A DNA stretch of 64,000 bases from JBHGBM01 sp041946965 (GTDB taxonomy: Bacteria > Acidobacteriota > Terriglobia > Bryobacterales > Bryobacteraceae), in NCBI GenBank assembly GCA_041946965.1, contig JBHGBM010000022.1:1-64000 (forward strand). Reading direction: 5' to 3'. This document shows, in pieces, positions 10,402 to 17,673 of this stretch. Each line of letters begins with the position of its first letter. The first letter of the stretch is position 1. The notes under the pieces were generated by a model, which saw only the letters and a program-made list of their open reading frames with translations, made no database searches and was not told the DNA's origin. The position numbers and the translations under genes were made by a program.

Positions 10402-13400
10402 CGCCGAGCTGGATCTGCCGCGCCGGATTGGCGCGGTTGGCCACGTCGTTGATGCGGCCGAACGAAGCGGTGCCGAAGCTCGTGCCGGGGTTGGCGAAGG
10501 CCGGGTGGTTCCACACGTTGAACGCTTCGCCGCGCAACTCGAAGCGCAGCTTTTCGCCGAGGCGCGTGGTCTTGAGCACCGAAAGCGACCAGTCGTGCAG
10601 TCCCGGCCCGAGCACGTCCGGCAGGGTCCGCGCGAGATTGCCGAAGCGGTAGGGCGCCGGATTGACGAACTGCTTCACGTCGAAATAGCGACCCAGGCGG
10701 CCCGAGACGGGGCCTTCCAGCTTGGGCGACGTTCCGGTGCTGTCGGGCCGCTGCCCGCCGCCCTGCGACTGTGTGGTGTTCGTGTTGCTGGTGACGGAGA
10801 GCGGGAAGCCGGTCTGCATCGTGCCGATCCAGTCGAGTTGCCATCCCTCGATCAGTTTTCGCGCGACCGGGTTGGAACCGCCCGTCCAGCGCCGTCCCGG
10901 ACCGATCGGAACCTCCCAAACACCCGCGACGGTCAGCCGCTGCGGCGTGTGTATGGTCGAAAGCGACCGCTCCGCGGCCAGGTTGTAGTTGTTCTGGCGG
11001 TTGCCCACGTTGTCCAGCAGCTTCGAATTCGTGTAACTGCCGAGGAAGGTCAGGCCAGCGCCGAACCGCCGTTCCACTTTCAGCAAGAGCGCGTGATAGG
11101 TCGAGCTTCCGTCGGTGAACTCGCGCAGCGTGACCCCGGTGAAATGCGGGTACGGGCGGAGCAACTGGGCCCTGGTGGTGGTGGAGGCGGCCAGCGAACC
11201 GATCGAGATGTACGGCGCGAACGGGTTCGGGACCCGCGCGATCAACTGGTCGCCAAGCTGGAGTTGTTCGGTGGTGAGCTGGTTGACGTTGAGGTTGCTG
11301 TTCTGAAGGTGGATGCCGCGGTTGCCCGAGTAAGTGGCTTCGATGAGCAGCCGCCGCACGGGTTCCACCTGGAAACCGAAGCTGTACTGCTGGGAGTAAG
11401 TCATGGGCCGCCGCACGTCGGTGAACGACACGCTCTGGCCCACCAGGGACATCAATCCTTGCGAAGCGCCCACGGCGGGAAGCAGACCGTTGGGGAACGG
11501 GTTGCGCAGCAGGTCATAAGGAGTGATGCCGTCGATGCTGGTGGTCATCGGGGTGGCCACGCTGAAACCCGGCGAGGCGCTGGTTCCGCGCCCCATGGTG
11601 GTGGTGCCGGCGTAGTAGATGCCGTAGCCGGTGCGGAGGACCACCCTCGGGTGCAGTTGGTAGGCGAGGCCGAACCGCGGCGCGAAGTTGCGCCACATGG
11701 CGTCGGTCTGGCCGCGGGGGTTGCCGTCCACGCCGGCGAACAACAGCCCGCCGCGCAGTGACAGCCCGGGAACGCGGCCTTGCAGGGGGCTGGGGGTGTC
11801 ATAAGCAAACCCCCGGGTCATCTGGTTGTACCGCTCCGTGCGCGGCGCTTCGTATTCCCAGCGGAAACCCAGGTTCAGCGTCAGCCTGGTGGTGAGCCGC
11901 AAGTCGTCCTGCACGTAGGCGCCGTAGTAGACGGTCTGAAACGCGGGGGCCACGTTCTTATCCACGCTGCCGCTGGCGGGCGTTCCCAGCAGGAAGGATG
12001 CCACCGAATGCCCGCTAATCAGGTCGCGCACCGGGTCGGGGCCGCGCGTGCGCGCCTGGTCGAAGGAAAACGTGCCGGAGGCGTAGCCGACGTCGTAGCC
12101 CACGTCGCGAATCACGCGCGATTCGAAACCCCACTTGAGCGCCTGCTGGCCCGTCATTCGGGTCATGCTGACCTGGAGGGTGTGTACGTCGGTGAGGTCC
12201 TCGGCGTCGCCGGTGCGGCCGAGCGTCTCGTAGCCGCTAATCTGAAACCTGGGGAACTGCTGGCGCACCACCTGCCCGGAGAGCGCGGTGGGGAAGCCGA
12301 GGGAAGAAAGCTGGAAGTCGCGGGGCAGATACTGCGTGATGTTGCCGTAGCGCGAGACGCCGTAGCGGATGTTGAGCAGGGTTTGCGGTCCCATGGTGTT
12401 GACGTAGTCCACCGCGCCGCCGCGGCTGAGCCGGTTCAGGAAGCGCGATTTCGTAGCCAGGGTGCGGAAAATGTCGTCATCGCCAAGCCGCGGGCGGCGG
12501 CTCGCCGAGACGCGCACGAACAGGCGCTGCTTTTCATTGAAATTGTGATCGAAGCGGGTAACAAAGGAATCGTAGTTATCCGGCGAGCTGTCGCCCCAAA
12601 AGAAATTGTCCACTCCGGAGCGCCCCACTCCGGGCATGTTCGGCTGCGCGAACTGTTCGAGCAGTTTCACCGCTACCGGGTCCATGCGCGCGGCGGGGAT
12701 CCGGTTGCCCGGAAACGGGTCGCGCACAAACGCGTTGGCGACATTCGGATTCGCGCGCTGTGAGAAGGGATCGTAGATCGCCAGATAACGGTCCAAGCCG
12801 TCGTAGGTGCTCGAGAAGTCCCCCTGGCGTTGCGCCGCCGTGGGCACCGTAGTCAGGTGCGTGGTGGGGTCCGACTGCCGGATGCTCTCCCAACTGCCGA
12901 AGACAAACGTGCGGTTCCGGCCGTCATAAAGCTTGGGGAGATAGACCGGCCCGCCGGCGGTCCCGCCGAACTGGTGGAAGCGCTGCCGCGGCTTGGTGCC
13001 GCCCACGCTGTTGTTCAGGAAACTGTTGGCTTCCAGTATGTCGTTGCGGAAGAACTCGTGCAGCGAGCCGTGGAACTGGTTGGTGCCGGCCTTGACCACG
13101 GCGTTCAGCACGCCCCCGGCGCCGCGGCCGAACTCCGCGTCATAGGTGTTGATCTGAACCTTCATTTCCTGCACGGCGTCGGGCGAGGGGACGAAGGCCA
13201 CCTGGCTCACGGCGTTCATGTTGGGGATGCCGTCCAGCAGGATGTTGTTGCTGTTGGCGCGGCTGCCGCCCATCGAAACGTTGGATACGGCGCCATTGTC
13301 GAACGGACGAGTGAACAGGCGGGTGTCTGTGGGCACCATCCCGGGAGTGATGCGCGCCACCAGGTAGACGGCGCGTCCGTTCATGGGGAGATTGACGATG

Positions 13401-13813
13401 TCGGTCTGGGCGACCACCTGGCCGACGGAACTCGAGGCCGTTTCGAGCACCGGGGTATCGGCGCGAACCACGACGGTTTCAGTGATCACCCCCGGCTCGA
13501 GCACCACGTTGATCTCCACGCGGTCCTGCACCTTGACAATCACGCCGGACCGCTGGAAGGCACGGAACCCCGCCGCCTGCACCGAGACCGTATACGCTCC
13601 CGGGAGCAGGAAGGGGATGGTGTACGCGCCGGCTCCGGTGGTGGTGGCCTTCACCGCCGTGTTGGTGGCTTCATTGGTGACGGTCACCTCGCAGCCGGCG
13701 ACGATGCCGCCGCTCGAATCGGTGACACGGCCGAGAATGGTTCCGCGGAATTCCTGCGCCAGCGCCGCCGGCGCCGCGATGAGAGCGCAACAGAGTACGA
13801 GTTTCTCCCACAT
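10385..13813 (-). CDS. Oar-like TonB-dependent receptor with carboxypeptidase-regulatory domain
   Basis: A second receptor of the Oar type, 1142 aa from ATG 13813. The signal peptide (KLVLCCALIAAPAALAQ) is followed by the regulatory beta-sandwich (GTILGRVTDSSGGIVAGCEV), then an elaborate plug region (SMGGSRANSNNILLDGIPN, typical of the group) and a long barrel ending IQLGAKVLW. An in-frame GTG at 13849 would add 12 residues before the signal peptide and overlap the upstream stop codon, so ATG 13813 is preferred. It lies 32 bp downstream of the metallophosphoesterase gene on the same strand, possibly one operon. Ligand unknown. Confidence 0.92.
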   Translation of the reverse strand: MWEKLVLCCALIAAPAALAQEFRGTILGRVTDSSGGIVAGCEVTVTNEATNTAVKATTTGAGAYTIPFLLPGAYTVSVQAAGFRAFQRSGVIVKVQDRVEINVVLEPGVITETVVVRADTPVLETASSSVGQVVAQTDIVNLPMNGRAVYLVARITPGMVPTDTRLFTRPFDNGAVSNVSMGGSRANSNNILLDGIPNMNAVSQVAFVPSPDAVQEMKVQINTYDAEFGRGAGGVLNAVVKAGTNQFHGSLHEFFRNDILEANSFLNNSVGGTKPRQRFHQFGGTAGGPVYLPKLYDGRNRTFVFGSWESIRQSDPTTHLTTVPTAAQRQGDFSSTYDGLDRYLAIYDPFSQRANPNVANAFVRDPFPGNRIPAARMDPVAVKLLEQFAQPNMPGVGRSGVDNFFWGDSSPDNYDSFVTRFDHNFNEKQRLFVRVSASRRPRLGDDDIFRTLATKSRFLNRLSRGGAVDYVNTMGPQTLLNIRYGVSRYGNITQYLPRDFQLSSLGFPTALSGQVVRQQFPRFQISGYETLGRTGDAEDLTDVHTLQVSMTRMTGQQALKWGFESRVIRDVGYDVGYASGTFSFDQARTRGPDPVRDLISGHSVASFLLGTPASGSVDKNVAPAFQTVYYGAYVQDDLRLTTRLTLNLGFRWEYEAPRTERYNQMTRGFAYDTPSPLQGRVPGLSLRGGLLFAGVDGNPRGQTDAMWRNFAPRFGLAYQLHPRVVLRTGYGIYYAGTTTMGRGTSASPGFSVATPMTTSIDGITPYDLLRNPFPNGLLPAVGASQGLMSLVGQSVSFTDVRRPMTYSQQYSFGFQVEPVRRLLIEATYSGNRGIHLQNSNLNVNQLTTEQLQLGDQLIARVPNPFAPYISIGSLAASTTTRAQLLRPYPHFTGVTLREFTDGSSTYHALLLKVERRFGAGLTFLGSYTNSKLLDNVGNRQNNYNLAAERSLSTIHTPQRLTVAGVWEVPIGPGRRWTGGSNPVARKLIEGWQLDWIGTMQTGFPLSVTSNTNTTQSQGGGQRPDSTGTSPKLEGPVSGRLGRYFDVKQFVNPAPYRFGNLARTLPDVLGPGLHDWSLSVLKTTRLGEKLRFELRGEAFNVWNHPAFANPGTSFGTASFGRINDVANRANPARQIQLGAKVLW

Positions 13814-13845
13814 AGGGGTGCAGTATATCAGGTTTGGGAGGCGGA

Positions 13846-14793
13846 TCACGCGGCCGGTCTCCGAGCCACGGCGGGGAGCGGTACAGTACGCAGGATTTGC
13901 GTCCTGGACCCGGTGGCGTAGACCTCGATTCCGTCCTCCAGCAATCGAATGCGGCGCCAGTTTGACGTTCCGTAGCCCAGGGCCGCCGTCCGGACCTGGA
14001 CGGCGCGGCTGGCGCCCAGGTCGAGATCCTCGATCTGATCGCGATGGTTGTGGCCGGCCAGAACCAGCGCCACGTTGGGCGCCGCGGCGACGGCCTGGCG
14101 GATCGCCTGGGAGGTGGCGTCCGCGCCCAGCGGGATATGCATGGCGAGAATGAGGACGGCATCCGCGTTCGCCCGGGCGCTGGCGCGGAGCCAGTAAAGC
14201 TGTTCGTGCGCCATCGCCACGGCCGGCCGCTCCGGCGAGCCCGACGCCGCATAGCCGTTATCCAGGACCAAAAAGACGTAGCGCGTGCGTCCCGCCTGTT
14301 TCACGAGATGGTAATAGGTCCCCTCGCGAAAGCACCGCGCGGTCCGGATCCAGGAAGCCCGCGCGGCGCCCGCCAGCCACTGATCGGCGGCGGGTTTGGC
14401 GCCGCCGGGCGCCAAACCGTAGTGCTGGATATCGTGGTTGCCGAGGGTGAGAAATACGGGAATCGGGCTCTTCGCCGTGGCGCGCCGGAAGGCCTCCACC
14501 TGGCCGCGTACCACGCCGCCATCCGCCGCGGTGAAACTGAAAGCATCCGTCAGATCGCCCGTGATCAGTGCGAACGACGCGCTCGCCGGCCGCCCGGCGC
14601 CGGCCAGCAAGGCCGCCAGCCTGCGTTCGCCATCGGCGAAATGCTCGCGCGCCTTCACCAGCGGCGCGGCCACGCCCTTCAGGTCGAGGACGTGGGTATC
14701 GGTGACGTGGATGAAATCGACCCGCGGCGCGCGCTGTTGAGCAGTCAGTGCCCCGAGCAGGATGAAGATCGCGAGAACGCTCTTTCTGGTCAT
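13846..14793 (-). CDS. secreted calcineurin-like metallophosphoesterase
   Basis: This 315-aa protein has a short signal peptide (SVLAIFILLGALTAQQ) and the calcineurin-fold metal motifs in order: VTDTHVLD (DxH), LITGDLTD (GDxxD), LGNHD (GNHD), a histidine in ILAMHIPLG and AGHNHRDQ (GHxH). It should hydrolyse phosphomono- or diesters outside the cytoplasm. ATG 14793 is chosen because the signal peptide begins there; the frame upstream is low-complexity read-through of the GntR coding region. It is followed 32 bp later by a TonB-dependent receptor, so it may process a phosphorylated nutrient imported by that receptor, but this is only context. Confidence 0.88.
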   Translation of the reverse strand: MTRKSVLAIFILLGALTAQQRAPRVDFIHVTDTHVLDLKGVAAPLVKAREHFADGERRLAALLAGAGRPASASFALITGDLTDAFSFTAADGGVVRGQVEAFRRATAKSPIPVFLTLGNHDIQHYGLAPGGAKPAADQWLAGAARASWIRTARCFREGTYYHLVKQAGRTRYVFLVLDNGYAASGSPERPAVAMAHEQLYWLRASARANADAVLILAMHIPLGADATSQAIRQAVAAAPNVALVLAGHNHRDQIEDLDLGASRAVQVRTAALGYGTSNWRRIRLLEDGIEVYATGSRTQILRTVPLPAVARRPAA

Positions 14794-14824
14794 CACCCTC
14801 CATGGTAGGCCAGGACGAGTTGGC

Positions 14825-15505
14825 CTAGACCGCGGGCGCGGGGCTTGCGGCCCAATACTCCGAGCGGGTGATTTCCAGCCAGTCGTCAGCGGTGGCCGCG
14901 AAGGCTTGCCGGGCGCGCTCGGGAGCCCGCGCCGCGATGGCTTCGAGCAACGGCAGGTGGCCGCAGGCGTCGCGCTCCAGGCTTTGCGGATCGACACTGG
15001 CGATGCGGATGGCCGTGAAGGTGAAATAGGGCAGGACGGCGCGCCGCAACGCGGCAATCAGGTACTCGTTCCCGGTCATTTCCCAGACCAGCGAATGCCA
15101 CTCGATGTCCTCGCGGTTGAACCTTCGGACATCCTTGGCGCGAGCGGCCTCCGCCATGTTCCGGTAAATGCGCTTGAGCTTTTCGACCTGCTCGGGCGTG
15201 CCGTTTTGCGCGGCTTCGGCGGCCGCGAGCGCCTCCAGGGCACGGCGGACGCGGTACACCTTTTCCACGTCCTCCAGGGTCATCTTGGTGACATAAGTTC
15301 CCAGGTTGACCTTCTTGACGACGTACCCTTCCGACTCGAGCTCGATCAGAGCCTCCCGAACGGCGGTGAGGCTGGCCCCCAGCGCGGTGGCCAGTTTGCG
15401 CTCCACCAGTCGCTCGCCTTCCTTGAGCTTGCCGCTCAGAATCGCCTTGCGGATCTCGTGGGCGATTCTCCCCCGCAGCGTGTGCGGCGTGAGTTTCGCG
15501 AACAT
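14825..15505 (-). CDS. GntR-family transcriptional regulator, FadR/FCD subfamily
   Basis: This DNA-binding regulator has an N-terminal winged helix (LRGRIAHEIRKAILSGKLKEGERLVERKLATALGASLTAVREAL, described here by its GntR spacing) and an FCD ligand-binding domain from about residue 75 (VYRVRRALEALAAAEAAQ ... EDIEWHSLVWEMTGN ... ACGHLPLLEAI). The FCD domain normally binds a small carboxylate, often with a metal held by Asp and His residues, of which DIEWH and CGHLPL are candidates. ATG 15505 gives 226 aa; a TTG at 15532 would add nine residues. The gene is divergent from the class V aminotransferase gene, which is its most likely target. The inducer is unknown. Confidence 0.9.
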   Translation of the reverse strand: MFAKLTPHTLRGRIAHEIRKAILSGKLKEGERLVERKLATALGASLTAVREALIELESEGYVVKKVNLGTYVTKMTLEDVEKVYRVRRALEALAAAEAAQNGTPEQVEKLKRIYRNMAEAARAKDVRRFNREDIEWHSLVWEMTGNEYLIAALRRAVLPYFTFTAIRIASVDPQSLERDACGHLPLLEAIAARAPERARQAFAATADDWLEITRSEYWAASPAPAV

Positions 15506-15559
15506 CTCAATCCAGTATAGAAGATGAGTCAAGCGGAACCAGGTGTATACTATCCCCTA

Positions 15560-15577
15560 CCGGAGACGAAACTCCGG
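15560..15577. promoter_or_regulatory. perfect inverted repeat between GntR regulator and aminotransferase gene
   Basis: CCGGAG (15560-15565) and CTCCGG (15572-15577) form a 6-bp perfect palindrome around a 6-nt spacer, ending four bases before the GGAGG ribosome binding site of the aminotransferase gene. It may be an operator for the divergent GntR regulator or an mRNA hairpin that limits access to the ribosome binding site. It does not match the classical FadR TGGT-N-ACCA half-sites. Confidence 0.4.
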
Positions 15578-15594
15578 TGCGGAGGATGTTCGCC

Positions 15595-16821
15595 ATGCCT
15601 GTTCCCCATTCCCGCCGCGAGTTCCTTTATGGCTTGAGCGCCTCCGCCGCGGCGCTCGCTCCCGGCCCGCCGGATGAGGCGTACTGGGGCGCCATCCGCG
15701 CGCAATTCGCATTCGATGAAGCATGCGTTCCCATGAACGCGGCGAACCTGTGCCCCTCGCCGCGCGCGGTAGCCGAACGGGTTACCGAGCTCACGCGCGA
15801 TATCGACCGCGACTGCTCCTTCCAGAACCGCGCCAAATTCTCCAAGCTCCTGGAAGAGGCGCGCGCCAAGGTGGCCGCGCACCTGGGAGTATCGGCCGGC
15901 GAGATTGCCCTGGTGCGCAACACGAGCGAGGCCAACAACACGATTAACAACGGCCTGCCGCTCAAGCACGGCGATGAGGTGGTGCTCTGGGACCAGAACC
16001 ACCCCACCAACAACGTCGCCTGGGACGTGCGGGCCGCGCGCGCGGGCCTGGTGGTCCGCCGCGTGTCCGTGCCGCGGCAGCCTCGCGAGGCCGGCGAGCT
16101 GGTGGCCGTGTTCGAGCGGGCTTTCTCGCCGCGCACGCGGGTCCTCGCCATCACCCATGTCTCCAACGTGAGCGGCGTGCGTCTGCCGGTGCGCGAGCTA
16201 TGCGACGCCGCCCACCGCCGGAGCATCTTCGTCCACGTGGACGGCGCGCAGTCCTGGGGCGCCCTGGCGGTCGACCTGCGCGCCCTCGATTGCGACTCCT
16301 ACAGCGGCAGCGCTCACAAGTGGTTCATGGGTCCGAAGGAGGCGGGCGTGCTTTACGTCCGCGCGGAGCGCATCGCCGGGATCTGGCCCAACACGGTCGG
16401 CGCCGACTGGGGCAAGGATGCGGAGACGAAACTGAAAGGCGCCCGCAAGTTCGAATCCCTCGGCCAGCGGGATGATGCCTGCCTCGCCGCGGTCGCCACC
16501 ACCGCCGACTTCCATCATCGGATCGGGCCGGAACGCATCGAAGCGCGCGTTCTCGAACTTGCCACCCGCCTCAAGGACGGCCTCGCGGAGACCGGCGCGC
16601 GTCTGGTCACCCCGCGCGAGAAATCGCTCAGCGCGGGCGTGTGCATCATCGAGGCGCCCGACGGCCGGGCGCCGGTGGTCTTCGAGGAGCTTTACCGCCA
16701 GTACGGCATCGCCGGCGCTCCCACGGGCGGCCTGCGACTATCGCCCCACATCTATAACACTCCCGCCCACGTGGCGCGGGCTATTCGCGGCGTCAACGCC
16801 TTACTGGGGAAAATAGTGTAA
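15595..16821 (+). CDS. class V aminotransferase with twin-arginine signal
   Basis: This 408-aa PLP-fold type I enzyme resembles cysteine desulfurase/isopenicillin-epimerase-like proteins. It shows the cofactor region LVRNTSEANNTIN, HVDGAQSWG with the Asp that contacts the PLP pyridine, and the Schiff-base lysine in GSAHKWFMGPKE (Lys242). The N-terminus carries SRREFLYGLSASAAALA, a plausible Tat signal, so a folded PLP enzyme may be exported. ATG 15595 lies nine bases after GGAGG; ATG 15586 directly abuts that site and is less likely. The CBM9-like gene follows 4 bp downstream. The reaction (lyase, epimerase or desulfurase) cannot be fixed from the sequence. Confidence 0.85.
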   Translation: MPVPHSRREFLYGLSASAAALAPGPPDEAYWGAIRAQFAFDEACVPMNAANLCPSPRAVAERVTELTRDIDRDCSFQNRAKFSKLLEEARAKVAAHLGVSAGEIALVRNTSEANNTINNGLPLKHGDEVVLWDQNHPTNNVAWDVRAARAGLVVRRVSVPRQPREAGELVAVFERAFSPRTRVLAITHVSNVSGVRLPVRELCDAAHRRSIFVHVDGAQSWGALAVDLRALDCDSYSGSAHKWFMGPKEAGVLYVRAERIAGIWPNTVGADWGKDAETKLKGARKFESLGQRDDACLAAVATTADFHHRIGPERIEARVLELATRLKDGLAETGARLVTPREKSLSAGVCIIEAPDGRAPVVFEELYRQYGIAGAPTGGLRLSPHIYNTPAHVARAIRGVNALLGKIV

Positions 16822-16825
16822 TCTT

Positions 16826-17551
16826 ATGCCCTTCCGATGTTTGCCGAAGATCATTTGGCTGCTGGCCGCGGCGCCGCTCGCGGGCCAGCAGCAGCCGGTT
16901 TATGAAATCCGCCGCGCGCGGGGGCCGATCACCATCGACGCCCGGCTGGATGAGGCCGCCTGGAAGCAGGCGCCCACGGCCGGACCCTTTCACTTCAACT
17001 GGTGGGTGAAAGGCGAGAAAGAGGCCACCGACGCCCGCCTGCTGTGGGACGACGAGAACCTCTACGTCTCCTGGTACTGCCACGACAAGCACATTTCGGC
17101 CTCGGTAACCGAGCGGCACGGGCCGGTCTCTAACGACGATTGCGTGGAGATCTTCATCAGCCCCAATCCCGCCAAGGTTCGCAATTATTACACCTTCGAG
17201 ATCAATGCGATCGGGGCGATGCTGAACCGCTGCCGCACGGATTGGTGGACCGGCCCGCCCACCTGGGAGCCGGAGGGCGTCCGCTACCGGGCTACCTGGC
17301 ACGGCGCCGCGGTGAAGAAGGAATCTCCGGACGACGATCACTGGGTGGTGGAACTGGCGGTTCCGTTTCGCAATTTCGCGCGCGACGCCGCACACACGCC
17401 TCCCCAGCCCGGCGATACCTGGCGGCTGAACTTGCAGCGCCTGGGCGGCATCACAAACAAGCAGAGCAGTTCCTGGTCTCCCATCGCGCCGCCCAGCCAC
17501 ACGTTCCACACGCCGGAATCGTTCGGCACGGCGCGCTTCGTCAGGCGGTAG
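16826..17551 (+). CDS. secreted CBM9-like carbohydrate-binding protein
   Basis: This 241-aa exported protein has a signal peptide (LPKIIWLLAAAPLAGQQ) followed by one beta-sandwich of the CBM9-like type. The family pattern is clear: ITIDARLDEAAWKQA at the start, LLWDDENLYVSWYCHD, then NDDCVEIFISP and YTFEINAIGAM, ending with WRLNLQR and a C-terminal ESFGTARF. Such domains bind sugars, and stand-alone versions are common in Acidobacteriota, but their ligands are mostly unknown. It starts 4 bp after the aminotransferase gene and is likely co-transcribed with it. Confidence 0.86.
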   Translation: MPFRCLPKIIWLLAAAPLAGQQQPVYEIRRARGPITIDARLDEAAWKQAPTAGPFHFNWWVKGEKEATDARLLWDDENLYVSWYCHDKHISASVTERHGPVSNDDCVEIFISPNPAKVRNYYTFEINAIGAMLNRCRTDWWTGPPTWEPEGVRYRATWHGAAVKKESPDDDHWVVELAVPFRNFARDAAHTPPQPGDTWRLNLQRLGGITNKQSSSWSPIAPPSHTFHTPESFGTARFVRR

Positions 17552-17562
17552 ATCCGGGTCCC

Positions 17563-17630
17563 ATCTGCGTTCACCTGTGTGCATCCGCGGCCCTTCGTGT
17601 ATTTCGCATTCTTCTGTTTCGCTGTTGCCC
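17563..17630 (+). repeat. copy of a dispersed intergenic repeat
   Basis: The 122-bp gap between the CBM9-like and kinase genes holds a sequence built on tandem GTG/CATC(C/T)G-type units. Its 16-nt core GTGTGCATCCGCGGCC is identical to the reverse complement of positions 58339-58354, and a degenerate relative lies at 49174-49199. It is outside coding sequence in all three places. Confidence 0.6.
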
Positions 17631-17673
17631 GGCCCGTGTACGCGCAGTAGACTCTGGACTTGGGGTCCCGGCC

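Noticed and set aside
15541..15556. GGTGTATACT box near the GntR gene and again near 24930 as a shared promoter or operator
   Set aside because: The match is ten bases and neither copy has a convincing -35 box at the right distance.
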